From Mycolicibacterium holsaticum DSM 44478 = JCM 12374 (lineage in GTDB: Bacteria; Actinomycetota; Actinomycetes; Mycobacteriales; Mycobacteriaceae): DNA of 64,000 nucleotides. This document shows positions 32,564 to 42,300 of the stretch, piece after piece. A program made the position numbers and the translations under genes. The stretch is from contig NZ_CP080998.1 in the NCBI RefSeq assembly GCF_019645835.1, forward strand, positions 2,852,001 through 2,916,000. Direction: 5' to 3'. Within the stretch, counting starts at the first letter, position 1. Each line of letters opens with the position of its first letter. The notes below the pieces were generated by a model. It saw nothing but the letters and a program-made list of their open reading frames with translations, searched no databases and was not told the DNA's origin.

Positions 32564-33348
32564 ACTCGGGCTCCCGGTGTTGTTTCTGGGGTGTGGATTT
32601 CGGGTCGAAGTGACTCGTGGAGATGCCTGCGCAGCGGCGCGTACGCGGGGAATTCGCCGAGATTGCTGGCCGGGCGCGGCCTCGGCAGCGAGTTGGTGAT
32701 GTGCTCGGCGATCGAGCCGTCACGGGCGAGCACCACCACCGATGATGCGATGCGAATCGATTCCTCGACGTCGTGGGTCACGAACAGCACCGTCGTACCG
32801 GTCCCCTGCCACAGGTCCACGACGAGGTCCTGCATCTGCTCTCGGGTCTGCGCGTCCAGCGCGCCGAACGGCTCGTCCATCAGCAGCACCTGTGGGCTGT
32901 TCGCCAAAGCCCGTGCGATGCCGACCCTTTGCCGCATCCCGCCCGACAACTCGTGCGGCTGTTTGGGTGCCACATCGGGAGCCAGACCGACCGCGTCGAG
33001 CAGGGCGCGGGTCCTGGGCCCGCGTTCCCTGCGTGGCACGCCCGCCGCGCGCAGCGCAAAGCCGATGTTCCCGCCGACAGATGACCACGGGAACAGCACG
33101 TCGCGCTGAAACACCACGCCGCGTTCACGGCTCGGGCCGGTGATCGTCGCGCCGTTGAACGCCACCCGGCCACGCACCGGACGGACGAAACCCGCCACAC
33201 AGTTCAACAGCGTCGACTTTCCGCAGCCCGACGGGCCCAGCAGCGCGACGAACGATCCGGCGGGCACGTCCAGGTTGAGTTTCTCCAGCACCGGGCCGGT
33301 GCCGTAATCGACTGTCACACTGTGGAATTGGATTCCAGCCGCGGTCAC
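32560..33348 (-). CDS. ABC transporter ATP-binding protein (NitT/TauT type)
   Basis: A 262-residue ABC ATPase. Walker A is LLGPSGCGKSTLLNCVAG, the Q-loop lies in VVFQRDVLFPW, the ABC signature is HELSGGMRQRVGIARAL, Walker B is VLLMDEPFGALDAQTR, and the switch histidine is in FVTHDVEESIRIA. These match SsuB/TauB-type importers. The GTG at 33348 overlaps the permease stop by 4 bp. The frame is open far upstream but is shadow there. Confidence 0.94.
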   Translation of the reverse strand: MTAAGIQFHSVTVDYGTGPVLEKLNLDVPAGSFVALLGPSGCGKSTLLNCVAGFVRPVRGRVAFNGATITGPSRERGVVFQRDVLFPWSSVGGNIGFALRAAGVPRRERGPRTRALLDAVGLAPDVAPKQPHELSGGMRQRVGIARALANSPQVLLMDEPFGALDAQTREQMQDLVVDLWQGTGTTVLFVTHDVEESIRIASSVVVLARDGSIAEHITNSLPRPRPASNLGEFPAYAPLRRHLHESLRPEIHTPETTPGARV

Positions 33349-34169
33349 ACTTGCTCCCTTGCCCAGGTGACGAGGCCTCTGGTGGCACGATGGAAGAGTT
33401 GGTCGGCCAGGGCGCCGACGATGCCGAGCGCGGCCAGACAGGCGAACAGCCGGTCGGGCTGGCTGAACAGCCGTGCCTGGTCGAGCCGGAAGCCGAGGCC
33501 CTCGGTGACCCCGGCCTGTTCTGACGCGACGATGAGGATCAAAGACATGGCGATGCCCTGGCGCAACCCGGTGAGCACGAACGGCAACGCCGACGGCAGC
33601 ACCACCGAGCCGAACACCTGCAGATGGCCGGCGCCGACGCTGGACGCCACCCGTAGGTAGTCCGCGCGGGTGCAGGACATCCCGACGTGGGTGTTGATCC
33701 ACACCGGGAAGAACACGCCGAGGCTGGTGAGGAACAGTTTCGACTCCTCGCCGATGCCGAACCACAGGATCGCCAACGGCACCAGGGCGATCGCCGGGAT
33801 CGGGCGCACCAACTGGATGAGCGGTTCGAGGACACCGCGCGCCAGGCGGCTGCGGCCGGTCAGCGCACCTGCCACCACGCCGATCGCCGAGCCGAGCAGA
33901 AAACCGCTCAGTGCGCGCCGAAAGCTGGCCGTCGCATCGGCGAGCAGCGTGCCTTCCACGAGCATGGTGTGCGCGGCACCGACCACGTCTGCCGGGGACG
34001 GCAGCAGGGCCGGTGAGAAGATTTCGAATCGGACCAGGGCGTCCCAGAGGGTCAGGACGACGACGATGCTGAGGGCGCCGAGCGCGGCGGTGGCGACGTG
34101 CGACGAGTGTGGCGGACGCCAACGCGCGCGGTATCCCGAGCCCGGCCTCGAGATGGCCGAAAACGTCAC
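33345..34169 (-). CDS. ABC transporter permease (NitT/TauT/SsuC type)
   Basis: A 274-residue permease with about six membrane segments. It shows the EAA-type cytoplasmic loop (SSVGAGHLQVFGSVVLPSALPFVLTGLRQGIAMSLILIVASE). The LLPSPADVVGAAHTML motif near the start is typical of SsuC/TauC. The GTG at 34169 (VTFSAISRPGSG) is my choice; a later GTG (VATAALGALS) is possible. It is the first gene of permease-ATPase-binding protein-remnant, read opposite to treX-treY-treZ. Confidence 0.88.
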   Translation of the reverse strand: MTFSAISRPGSGYRARWRPPHSSHVATAALGALSIVVVLTLWDALVRFEIFSPALLPSPADVVGAAHTMLVEGTLLADATASFRRALSGFLLGSAIGVVAGALTGRSRLARGVLEPLIQLVRPIPAIALVPLAILWFGIGEESKLFLTSLGVFFPVWINTHVGMSCTRADYLRVASSVGAGHLQVFGSVVLPSALPFVLTGLRQGIAMSLILIVASEQAGVTEGLGFRLDQARLFSQPDRLFACLAALGIVGALADQLFHRATRGLVTWAREQV

Positions 34170-34312
34170 GGTTGGCCAACTCCTTCGGTTCAGCGCGGCG
34201 GTGAGATGGCCAGCCTGCAGCGGCAGCGGCCGACCGTCGAGGTTTCGAATCCGCGCGATCGCAACTACCGGCCGGCGGCGCTCGGGCTGAGCAGTGGTTC
34301 CGTTTGCATCCG

Positions 34313-34318
34313 TACGCT
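34313..34318 (+). promoter_or_regulatory. -10 box of treZ, leaderless start
   Basis: TACGCT fits TANNNT and ends 7 nt before the treZ ATG at 34326. This suggests that treZ has its own promoter now that the ABC cassette separates it from treY. Confidence 0.5.
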
Positions 34319-34325
34319 GAGTGGG

Positions 34326-36077
34326 ATGACGCAGTTCGCAGTGTGGGCGCCGGTGCCGCAGCGGGTCCGCCTCGACGTCGACGGCACACGCCACGACATG
34401 GACCGCGCCGACGACGGTTGGTGGCGCGCCGAGGTGACCGCCAGACCCGACGCCCGTTACGGGTTCGTACTCGACGACGACGACACCGTGCTGCCCGATC
34501 CGCGCTCCCCGCGCCAGCCCGACGGGGTGCACGAGCGCTCCCAGCTGTGGACGCCGGCTCCGGATGCGTGGACCGACGGCGGCTGGACGGGCCGCTCGAT
34601 CGAGGGCCAGGTGATCTACGAACTGCACGTGGGCACCTTCACCCCGCAGGGCACGTTCGACGCCGCGGTCGAGAAGCTGGACTATCTGGTCGATCTGGGC
34701 GTGGACTTCGTCGAGTTGATGCCCGTGAACGCGTTCGGCGGGACGCACGGGTGGGGCTACGACGGTGTGCTGTGGTACGCGGTGCACGAACCCTACGGCG
34801 GGCCCGACGGGTTGGTCCGGCTGATCGACGCCTGCCATGCGCGCGGCCTCGGGGTGCTGATCGACGCGGTCTTCAACCACCTCGGACCGTCCGGTAACTA
34901 CCTGCCGCGGTTCGGCCCCTATCTGTCGTTGGGCAGCAACCCGTGGGGTGAGTCGGTCAACATCTCCGGCCCCGACGCCGACGAGGTGCGCCGCTACATC
35001 CTCGACTGCGCGCTGCGGTGGATGCGTGACTTCCACGCCGACGGGCTGCGCCTGGACGCCGTGCACGCGCTCGTCGACACCACCGCCATCCACATCCTCG
35101 AGGAGCTGTCCGCCGAAACCGATGCGCTGGCAGAAGAACTGGGCCGACCGCTGTCGCTGATCGCCGAGAGCGACCTGAACGACCCGCGGCTGATCACACC
35201 ACGTGACCGCGGCGGCTACGGGATGGCGGCGCAGTGGGACGACGACATCCACCACGCCATCCACGCCGCGGTGTCGGGCGAACGCCAGGGCTACTACGGC
35301 GACTTCGGCTCCCTGCAGACGTTGGCCACCACCCTGAAGAACGGCTACTTTCACGCCGGCACGTACTCGTCGTTCCGGCACCGTCGCCACGGCAGGCCGC
35401 TGGACATTTCGACGATCCCCGCGACCCGGCTGCTGGCCTACACGGTGACCCACGACCAGGTGGGCAACCGCGCGGTCGGTGACCGGCCGTCGCAGAACCT
35501 GACGTCCGGCCAGCTGGCGGTAAAGGCGGCGCTGGTGCTCGGCTCCCCGTACACGGCAATGATGTTCATGGGCGAGGAATGGGGTTCGTCGTCACCGTTC
35601 CAGTTCTTCAGCTCGCATCCGGAGCCGGAACTGGCCAGGGCCACCGCCGAAGGCCGCAAACGCGAGTTCGCCGAACACGGCTGGGACGCCGACGCGATCC
35701 CCGATCCGCAGGACCCCGAGACGTTTCTGCGGTCCAAACTCAAGTGGGACGAGGTCGACGACGGTGAGCACGGCCGGCTGCGCCGGCTCTATCAGCAGCT
35801 GATCGCATTGCGGGACAAGCACTCCGAGTTCACCGATCCGTGGCTGGAGGACCTGCGCATCGACTACGACGAGGCGCGGGGCTGGTTCGTGATGCACCGC
35901 GGCCCGTTCGCGGTCGCGTGCAATCTCGGCGTCGACGCGGTCGACATCCCGGTCACCGGGGACGTGGTGCTGGCGTGGGACGAGCCGGCGGTCGGCGCGG
36001 ACACCACACGGGTGCCTGGCCATTCGTTCGCGATTGTCAAGTCACTGTCCACAGCACAGCGGCCTGTGGATAACTGA
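34326..36077 (+). CDS. treZ: maltooligosyl trehalose trehalohydrolase
   Basis: TreZ (583 residues) releases trehalose from maltooligosyl-trehalose. An N-terminal beta domain (FAVWAPVPQRVRLDVDG) precedes the GH13 barrel. Catalytic residues are Asp244 in DGLRLDAVHAL, Glu281 in LIAESDLND and Asp377 in VTHDQVGNRA. IYELHVGTFTPQGTFDAA and VFNHLGPSGNYL are family motifs. The ATG at 34326 is preceded by TACGCT; upstream frame extension is not TreZ-like. The gene ends with the sequence CCTGTGGATAA, which forms a small hairpin with TCCACAG 10-16 bp upstream. Confidence 0.96.
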   Translation: MTQFAVWAPVPQRVRLDVDGTRHDMDRADDGWWRAEVTARPDARYGFVLDDDDTVLPDPRSPRQPDGVHERSQLWTPAPDAWTDGGWTGRSIEGQVIYELHVGTFTPQGTFDAAVEKLDYLVDLGVDFVELMPVNAFGGTHGWGYDGVLWYAVHEPYGGPDGLVRLIDACHARGLGVLIDAVFNHLGPSGNYLPRFGPYLSLGSNPWGESVNISGPDADEVRRYILDCALRWMRDFHADGLRLDAVHALVDTTAIHILEELSAETDALAEELGRPLSLIAESDLNDPRLITPRDRGGYGMAAQWDDDIHHAIHAAVSGERQGYYGDFGSLQTLATTLKNGYFHAGTYSSFRHRRHGRPLDISTIPATRLLAYTVTHDQVGNRAVGDRPSQNLTSGQLAVKAALVLGSPYTAMMFMGEEWGSSSPFQFFSSHPEPELARATAEGRKREFAEHGWDADAIPDPQDPETFLRSKLKWDEVDDGEHGRLRRLYQQLIALRDKHSEFTDPWLEDLRIDYDEARGWFVMHRGPFAVACNLGVDAVDIPVTGDVVLAWDEPAVGADTTRVPGHSFAIVKSLSTAQRPVDN

Positions 36078-36115
36078 CTACCCCCAAACGCCGATCGCAG
36101 GTGATGCTCTGCAGT

Positions 36116-36556
36116 ATGACCGACTGCTACTCACCACCGCCCATCGAAACCGCCACCGACCCGATCGGTTCGACCGCCGACATGCGCCAACGATGGCGCG
36201 CTCTGATGGGCCCGCTCGGGTTCGGCCAGCGGCTGCTGTGGATCGGTTTCGTCGGACCGGACCGGTGCATGATCAAGGCGTACAGCCAGGTTCCGCTGGG
36301 TTCGCGGGCCAACGCCCAACTCGCCGCGTTGGTGATGTCAGGGGTTTGCGACGTGCTGGCCGACTTCCCGCAGGGCACCACGGTGGCGCTGCTGTTGACG
36401 CGTCCGGGCGCCGGGCCGATTTCACACCTGGACCGGCAGTGGGCGTCGCTGTTGACCGACACCGCAGGTGAGTACGGGGTGCCGCTCGAACCGATCTTCC
36501 GCGCGAACGACGAGTCGCTGGTGCTCGTAGAAGCCACCATGGAGGTTGCAAGTTAG
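36116..36556 (+). CDS. conserved actinobacterial hypothetical protein
   Basis: A 146-residue protein of unknown function. The sequence shows QRLLWIGFVGPDRCMIKAYSQVPLGSRAN, a mid hydrophobic stretch, then VALLLTRPGAGPISHLDRQWASLLTDTAGEYGVPLEPIF. The pattern RPG..(S/T)..D..W..L is one I associate with an uncharacterised actinobacterial family, without a known activity. There is no signal peptide or clear membrane segment. The ATG at 36116 (MTDCYSPPP) follows treZ by 38 bp, and the frame is open slightly upstream. vapB starts 17 bp downstream. Confidence 0.65.
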   Translation: MTDCYSPPPIETATDPIGSTADMRQRWRALMGPLGFGQRLLWIGFVGPDRCMIKAYSQVPLGSRANAQLAALVMSGVCDVLADFPQGTTVALLLTRPGAGPISHLDRQWASLLTDTAGEYGVPLEPIFRANDESLVLVEATMEVAS

Positions 36557-36560
36557 GTGC

Positions 36561-36566
36561 TACCGT
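36561..36566 (+). promoter_or_regulatory. -10 box of vapBC, leaderless start
   Basis: TACCGT ends 7 nt before the vapB ATG at 36574, just after the upstream gene's stop. This would give the toxin-antitoxin pair a leaderless transcript of its own. Confidence 0.5.
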
Positions 36567-36573
36567 GTGCTAC

Positions 36574-36843
36574 ATGGAGCGTATCGGACTCCGGGAGCTA
36601 CGACAGCACGCCAGCCGCTATATCGCTCGGGTGGCGCGCGGGGAGACGCTCGAGGTCACCCAGCGAGGCCGCTTGGTCGCCCGCATCGTTCCGGCTCGAC
36701 CGGACACGTGGGAGGAGATGATCGCCCGCGGTGACATCATCGCGGCCGAGTCGCTAGGCCGCCTCGAAGACATCGATCCGATCGATTACCGGGTCGACCT
36801 ATCCGAGGTGCTGCTGCAGATGCGCGAAGACGAGCGCTACTAG
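36574..36843 (+). CDS. vapB: VapB-type antitoxin (Phd/YefM-like)
   Basis: An 89-residue antitoxin. The N-terminal half (MERIGLRELRQHASRYIARVARGETLEVTQRGRLVARIVP) is a Phd/YefM-type DNA-binding fold. The acidic C-terminal tail (SEVLLQMREDERY) would wrap the toxin. The stop codon overlaps the vapC GTG by one base. The position between treZ and ilvA matches VapBC11 of M. tuberculosis (from memory). Confidence 0.9.
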   Translation: MERIGLRELRQHASRYIARVARGETLEVTQRGRLVARIVPARPDTWEEMIARGDIIAAESLGRLEDIDPIDYRVDLSEVLLQMREDERY

Positions 36844-37238
36844 TGCAGCTGTACATCGACACGTCAGCGCTCCTGAAACTGCTAACCGCCGAATCCGAAT
36901 CTGGTGCGCTGCGTGGCTACCTTGCGGAAGCGGGCGACGATACCAAGTTCACCGCCGCGATAACCCGTACCGAGTTGACGCGGGCCGCTGCCCGGCTGCG
37001 AAACGCCGACATCGCCCGGCAAGCCAAGCTGCTGCTCACCAGGCTCCATTTCGCCGACATCACCATCGCCCTGCTCGACGCCGCGGCGGAGTTGCGGCCT
37101 CCCGAACTGCGTACCCTCGATGCGATTCATCTCGCGGCTGCGCTGATCGCACCCGATCTCCGGGCGCTGGTGACCTACGACAGTCGGCTGGCCGCGGCCG
37201 CGACGACCGCCGGCCTTACCGTCGTCAGCCCCGCCTGA
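36843..37238 (+). CDS. vapC: VapC-type PIN-domain ribonuclease toxin
   Basis: A 131-residue PIN-domain toxin. The four acidic metal-binding residues are visible: Asp6 in YIDTSALLKLL, Glu44 in TRTELTRAAA, Asp93 in LRTLDAIHLAAAL and Asp113 in TYDSRLAAAA. VapC toxins cleave specific RNAs such as tRNAs; the target here is not predictable from sequence. The GTG at 36843 overlaps the vapB stop. It is convergent with ilvA, 6 bp away. Confidence 0.93.
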   Translation: MQLYIDTSALLKLLTAESESGALRGYLAEAGDDTKFTAAITRTELTRAAARLRNADIARQAKLLLTRLHFADITIALLDAAAELRPPELRTLDAIHLAAALIAPDLRALVTYDSRLAAAATTAGLTVVSPA

Positions 37239-37244
37239 ACTCGC

Positions 37245-38534
37245 CTAGAGCAGGAATCGGTATGCCGGCGAACCGGGCTCGAGCACCTCGACGTGCATGT
37301 CGGAGGCCCGCATCCGCTCCATCAGCCCCTCGAGGTCCGCGGCCGAACTGAGCTCGACGCCCACCAGCGCCTCACCGGTCTCGCGGTTGTTGCGCTTGAC
37401 GTACTCGAACAGGGTGATGTCGTCACCCGGCCCGAGCACGCTGTCGAGAAAGCGGCGCAACGCGCCGGGCTCCTGGGGAAAGTCGACCAGGAAATAGTGT
37501 TTGAGGCCGAGGTGCACCAGCGAACGTTCGAGCACCTCCCCGTAGCGCGACACGTCGTTGTTGCCGCCGGAAACCACGCACACCACCGTGGATCCCGGTT
37601 CGATGTCGGCCTCCACCAACCCGGCGACCGACAGCGCGCCGGCAGGTTCGGCGATGATGCCCTCGTTCTGGTACAGGTCGATCATCGCCGTGCACACCGC
37701 GCCCTCGTCGACGGTGGTGATCGACACCATGTCGCCGGCGGCGGCCAGCGCCGCGTAGGTCAACGTGCCCGCGCGGTTCACCGCGGCGCCGTCGACGAAC
37801 TGGTCGACGTCCTCCAGGGTCACCGGCTCGCCGGCGGCCAGCGCGGCGATCATCGCTGCCGCCCCGGCGGGTTCGATGCCCAGCACCGACGTTCCGGATG
37901 TCCGTTCGGCCAGATACGTGGTGATGCCGGCGATACAGCCGCCGCCGCCGACGGGGACGATCACCAGGTCGGGTTCGGCGTCGAGCTGATCGAGGATCTC
38001 GGCGGCGATGGTGCCCTGCCCGGCCATCGTGCGTAGATCGTCGTACGGCGGCACCAGGGTGGCGCCGGTGCGCGCGACGTCCTCGCGCGCCGCCGCGGCG
38101 GCCTCGTCGTAGGTCTTGCCGACGACGATCAGCTCGATGAACTCGCGGCCGTGGTAGCGGATGCGGTCCCGCTTCTGCTTGGGCGTCTTGCCGGGCACGT
38201 AGACACGGCCGTGGATACCCATCGACCGGCACGCCATCGCGAAGCCCTGGGCATGGTTGCCCGCCGACGAGCACACCACCCCGGACGCGGTCTCCTCGGG
38301 CGACAACTGCATCAGCATGTTGTGGGCGCCGCGCAGCTTGTACGAGCGGACCGGCTGAAGATCCTCGCGCTTGAGATAGACCGTGGCGCCGGTGGCATCC
38401 GAGAGCCGTTCGCTGAACTGCAGCGGGCTGCGCAGCACCACGCCCGAAATTCGCTGAGCCGCCTCGTCGATGTCCGCGGCGGTAAGCGGCTGCGGAGAAC
38501 GAGGGCGGATGCTCTGGCTCAGTTCAGCGGTCAC
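37245..38534 (-). CDS. ilvA: threonine ammonia-lyase
   Basis: IlvA (429 residues) deaminates threonine to 2-oxobutyrate, the entry to isoleucine. The PLP lysine lies in VRSYKLRGAHNMLMQL, the glycine loop in VPVGGGGCIAGITTY, with SSAGNHAQGFA also typical. The C-terminal region LKHYFLVDFPQEPGALRRFLDSVL is an ACT-like regulatory domain of the shorter, single-copy type, so feedback by isoleucine is likely. The GTG at 38534 starts the protein. Confidence 0.96.
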   Translation of the reverse strand: MTAELSQSIRPRSPQPLTAADIDEAAQRISGVVLRSPLQFSERLSDATGATVYLKREDLQPVRSYKLRGAHNMLMQLSPEETASGVVCSSAGNHAQGFAMACRSMGIHGRVYVPGKTPKQKRDRIRYHGREFIELIVVGKTYDEAAAAAREDVARTGATLVPPYDDLRTMAGQGTIAAEILDQLDAEPDLVIVPVGGGGCIAGITTYLAERTSGTSVLGIEPAGAAAMIAALAAGEPVTLEDVDQFVDGAAVNRAGTLTYAALAAAGDMVSITTVDEGAVCTAMIDLYQNEGIIAEPAGALSVAGLVEADIEPGSTVVCVVSGGNNDVSRYGEVLERSLVHLGLKHYFLVDFPQEPGALRRFLDSVLGPGDDITLFEYVKRNNRETGEALVGVELSSAADLEGLMERMRASDMHVEVLEPGSPAYRFLL

Positions 38535-38563
38535 CGGACAATGGTGCCACCAACCTGCGGTTA

Positions 38564-39001
38564 TCAGCTAATCGGGGTCAACACGAAAACCGGGATCACC
38601 CGATCGGTCTTCTCCTGGTACTCGGCGTAGTCGGGCCAGGCCGCGACCGCGCGTTCCCACCAGGTCGCCTTGTCGTCCCCGAACACCTCGCGCGCCTCGT
38701 AGTCCCTGGTCACCGCGCCGTCCTGCAACTCCACCCGGGGATGCGCCTTGACGTTGTGATACCAGACCGGGTGCTTGGGCGCCCCGCCCAGCGACGCCAC
38801 GATCGCGTATTCACCGTCGTGTTCCACCCTCATCAGCGGCGTCTTGCGGATCTTGCCGGTCTTCGCCCCCACGGTGGTCAGCAGGATGAGCGGCTTGCCC
38901 TTCATCTGGGCGCCCTCGGTGCTGCCCGACTCCAAGATCTGGTCGGCGTGTTCGCGCACCCAGTCCCACGGGCTGGGTTCATAATCTCCGGAAAGTGGCA
39001 T
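38564..39001 (-). CDS. nitroreductase family deazaflavin-dependent oxidoreductase
   Basis: A 145-residue split-barrel protein like M. tuberculosis Rv1558. Features: [61 protein letters not shown], a clear match to the Ddn family with the GAKTGK cofactor loop and the HPVWYHN motif. The C-terminus contains [21 protein letters not shown], also usual. It likely uses F420H2. It is the second member of this family in the window after 11705-12115, but the two are not close copies. Confidence 0.92.
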   Translation of the reverse strand: MPLSGDYEPSPWDWVREHADQILESGSTEGAQMKGKPLILLTTVGAKTGKIRKTPLMRVEHDGEYAIVASLGGAPKHPVWYHNVKAHPRVELQDGAVTRDYEAREVFGDDKATWWERAVAAWPDYAEYQEKTDRVIPVFVLTPIS

Positions 39002-39088
39002 GTCACCACCTTAGAACGGTGGCAACTCCGTCGCCCTGATCCGGTGTTTCGGCTAGCCGAAATCTTTGTTGCGAGCTATCGTGTAGCC

Positions 39089-39283
39089 GTGACCGTGCAC
39101 GACGAAGTCAGCATCGCCGGTGTCCCCTGGCCGGTGTACAAGGTGCTGTCCATCGTCATCGGCTTTCTGATCTTGGCGATCGTGGCGTTCGCGACGACGT
39201 CCGCCGCCCCCGCGGTGCTGGCCGGCGCGGCCGCCGCCACCGTGACCTGGGTGGCGCTTCGCCCGTTTTCGCGCCCGGATTAA
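39089..39283 (+). CDS. small two-TM membrane protein
   Basis: A 64-residue protein starting at the GTG at 39089, with TATCGT (39077-39082) ending 6 nt before it, consistent with a leaderless mRNA. The sequence has two hydrophobic segments, about residues 15-36 (KVLSIVIGFLILAIVAFATTS) and 38-57. No family is recognised. It lies between the deazaflavin reductase (divergent) and dnaE1 (convergent). A GTG 6 bp downstream is another possible start. Confidence 0.65.
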   Translation: MTVHDEVSIAGVPWPVYKVLSIVIGFLILAIVAFATTSAAPAVLAGAAAATVTWVALRPFSRPD

Positions 39284-39341
39284 TTTCGGCGAGTCCCGCG
39301 GCCTAACCGCGACCGGCGTACGACGCTGACCGACCGCCGCG

Positions 39342-42300
39342 TCAGCCGCCCAGGCAGCCGGGGCCGAGCAGCGCCTTGAGGTCGCCCATCAACGCCGACG
39401 ACGGCGTCACCCGCAGCGACGAATCCAGTTCCAGCGTGGTGATGCGCTCGCCGCTGATCAGCCGCAGATGAACTTGCGAGGTGCCCGGGTGGCGGGCCAG
39501 CACCTGTTTGAGCGCGCTGACCTTGTCGACGGTGCACTGCCGCGTCGGCAGGCTGACCGCCAGCGGCCGGTCCAGCACGGCGTTGGAGAAGTCCGGCACC
39601 ACCAACTCGTTGGCGATCAGCGAGATCCGGTCGTCGCGGATGGCCACCTTCGCCCCGACCAGCACGACGGCGTCATCGGCGATCTCCGCGCCGAACGTGG
39701 AGTACGTCTGCGGGAAGAACAACACCTCGATGCCGCCGGTCAGGTCCTCCAATTGCGCTGAGGCCCACGGTAACCCGTTCTTGTTCACCCGCCGGTTCAC
39801 CGAGGCGAGGATGCCGCCGACGCGCACCTGGGTGTCGTTGGCGACGTCACCGTCGAGGATCGCGGGGATCTGCGTGTCGACCTGCGCGGTCAGCAGGTGC
39901 GCAATGCCGTTGAGCGGGTGGCCCGACACGTACAGGCCCAGCATCTCGCGTTCGAGGGCGAGCTTGTGCTTGTCCTCCCACTCCTCGTCGGGCACCTTGA
40001 TCGTGAAGACCGCGTCGGTGGCGGTGTCGGCGCCGCCGAACAGGTCGAACTGGCCCATCGCCTCGGCCTTCTTGGTGCCGAGCACCGAATCGACGGCGTC
40101 GGTGTGCACCAGGAACAAGCCCTTGCGCGGATGCCCCAGCGAGTCGAACGCGCCCGCCTTGATCAGCGACTCGGTGACCTTCTTGTTGCAGGCCGCGATC
40201 TCGATCTTGTTCAGGTAGTCGGAGAAGTCGATGTACTTGCCCTTGGCGGTGCGCGTATTGATCAGGGAGGCAACGACGTTCGCGCCGACGTTGCGCACCG
40301 CGCCCAGTCCGTAGCGGATGTCCTCGCCCACGGATGCGAAGTTCACCGCGGACTCGTTGACGTCCGGGGGCAGCACCGTGATGCCGAGCCTGCGGCAGTC
40401 CGAGAGGTAGACGGCCGCCTTGTCCTTGTCGTCGCCCACCGACGTCAGCAGCCCGGCCATGTACTCGGCCGGATAGTTGGCCTTGAGGTAGGCGGTCCAG
40501 TAGGACACCAGCCCGTAGCCGGCGGCGTGTGACTTGTTGAACGCGTAGTCGGCGAACGGCAGCACGGTGTCCCACAGCGCCTTGATCGCGGCGGCGGAGA
40601 AGCCGTTGGCCTTCATCCCGTCGGAAAAGCCTTCGTACTCCTTGTCGAGCACCTCGCGCTTCTTCTTGCCCATCGCCTTGCGCAGAATGTCGGCTCGGGC
40701 CAGCGAGTAGCCGGCCACTTTCTGCGCGATGCGCATGATCTGCTCTTGGTAGACGATCAGGCCGTAGGTCTCGGCAAGAATGTCTCGGAGAGCGTCCTCC
40801 AATTCGGGGTGGATCGGTTTGATCCCCTGACGCCCGTTCTTGCGGTCGGCGTAGTCGTTGTGGGCGTTCATGCCCATCGGGCCGGGCCGGTACAGCGCCA
40901 GCACCGCGACGATGTCCTCGAACCCGGTGGGTTGCATCCGGCGCAGCAGGTCGCGCATCGGCCCGCCGTCGAGCTGGAACACGCCCAAGGTGTCGCCGCG
41001 GCCCAGCAGTTCGTAGGTCGCCGGGTCGTCCATCGCGACGGTGTCCAGGTTCAGATCGATACCGCGGTTGGCCCGGATGTTCTCCAGCGCGTCGCCGATG
41101 ATCGTCAGGTTGCGCAGGCCCAGGAAGTCCATCTTCAGCAGGCCGATTTCTTCGCAGGACGGATAGTCCCAGCCGGTGATGACGGCGCCGTCCTGTGGCC
41201 GTTTCCACAGCGGGATCGCGTCGATCAGCGGTTCGGAGCTCATGATCACCGCGCAGGCGTGCACTCCGGCGTTACGGACCAAACCCTCGAGACCGCGCGC
41301 GGTTTCGTAGATGGTGCGCACGTCGGGGTCGGTGTCGATCAGGTTGCGGACCTCGGCGGCCTCCTTGTACCGCTCATGGTTGGGGTCGGTGATGCCGGCG
41401 ACCGGGATGTCCTTGGCCATGATCGGCGGCGGCAACGCCTTGGTGATCCGGTCGGCGATGGCGAACCCGGGCTGCCCGTAGTGCACCCGGGCCGCGTCCT
41501 TGAGCGCGGCCTTGGTCTTGATGGTGCCGAACGTGATGACCTGCGCGACACGGTCGTTGCCCCACCGCTCGGCGGCGTAGCGCACCATCTCACCGCGGCG
41601 GCGGTCGTCGAAGTCGATGTCGATGTCGGGCATCGACGCGCGTTCGGGGTTGAGGAACCGCTCGAACAGCAACCCGTGTTCGATCGGGTCGATGTCGGTG
41701 ATCCGCAACGCGTAAGCGACCAGCGACCCGGCCGCCGAACCGCGGCCCGGCCCGACGCGGATGTCCACCGAGCGCGCGTAGTTGATCAGGTCGGCCACGA
41801 TCAGGAAGTACGACGGGTAGCCCTTGGCGCAGATGACGTCGATTTCGTAGGCCGCCCGGTCGACGTACTCCTGCGACACACCGGCCGGGAAGCGTCGCGC
41901 CAGCCCGGCGTCGACCTCGCGGCGCAGCCAGGACGCCTGGTCGTGGCCCTCCGGCACCGGGAAGGTCGGCATCCGGTCGCGCTGTTCCCATACCTCGGCG
42001 TACGACGACACCCGCTCGGCGATCAGCAGCGTGGCATCGCAGGCCCCCGGGATCTGGTCATCCCACAGGGCGCGCATCTCGGCGGCGGACTTCAGGAAAT
42101 ATCCGTCACCGTCGAACTTGAACCGGTTGGGATCCGACAGCGTCTTTCCGGTCTGGATGCACAACAGCGCCTCGTGGTTCTGGGCGGCGTCGCGCGTCAC
42201 GTAGTGGCAGTCGTTGGTGGCCAGCGGCGGAATACCGAGCTTTTGCCCGATCTCCAGCAGGCCCTCGCGCACGCGCCGCTCGATGTCCAGGCCGTGGTCC

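Noticed and set aside
34170..34325. Possible extra small gene between the ABC permease and treZ.
   Set aside because: Open frames in this gap are extensions of neighbouring frames without start or ribosome-site support; I see only promoter-like sequence.
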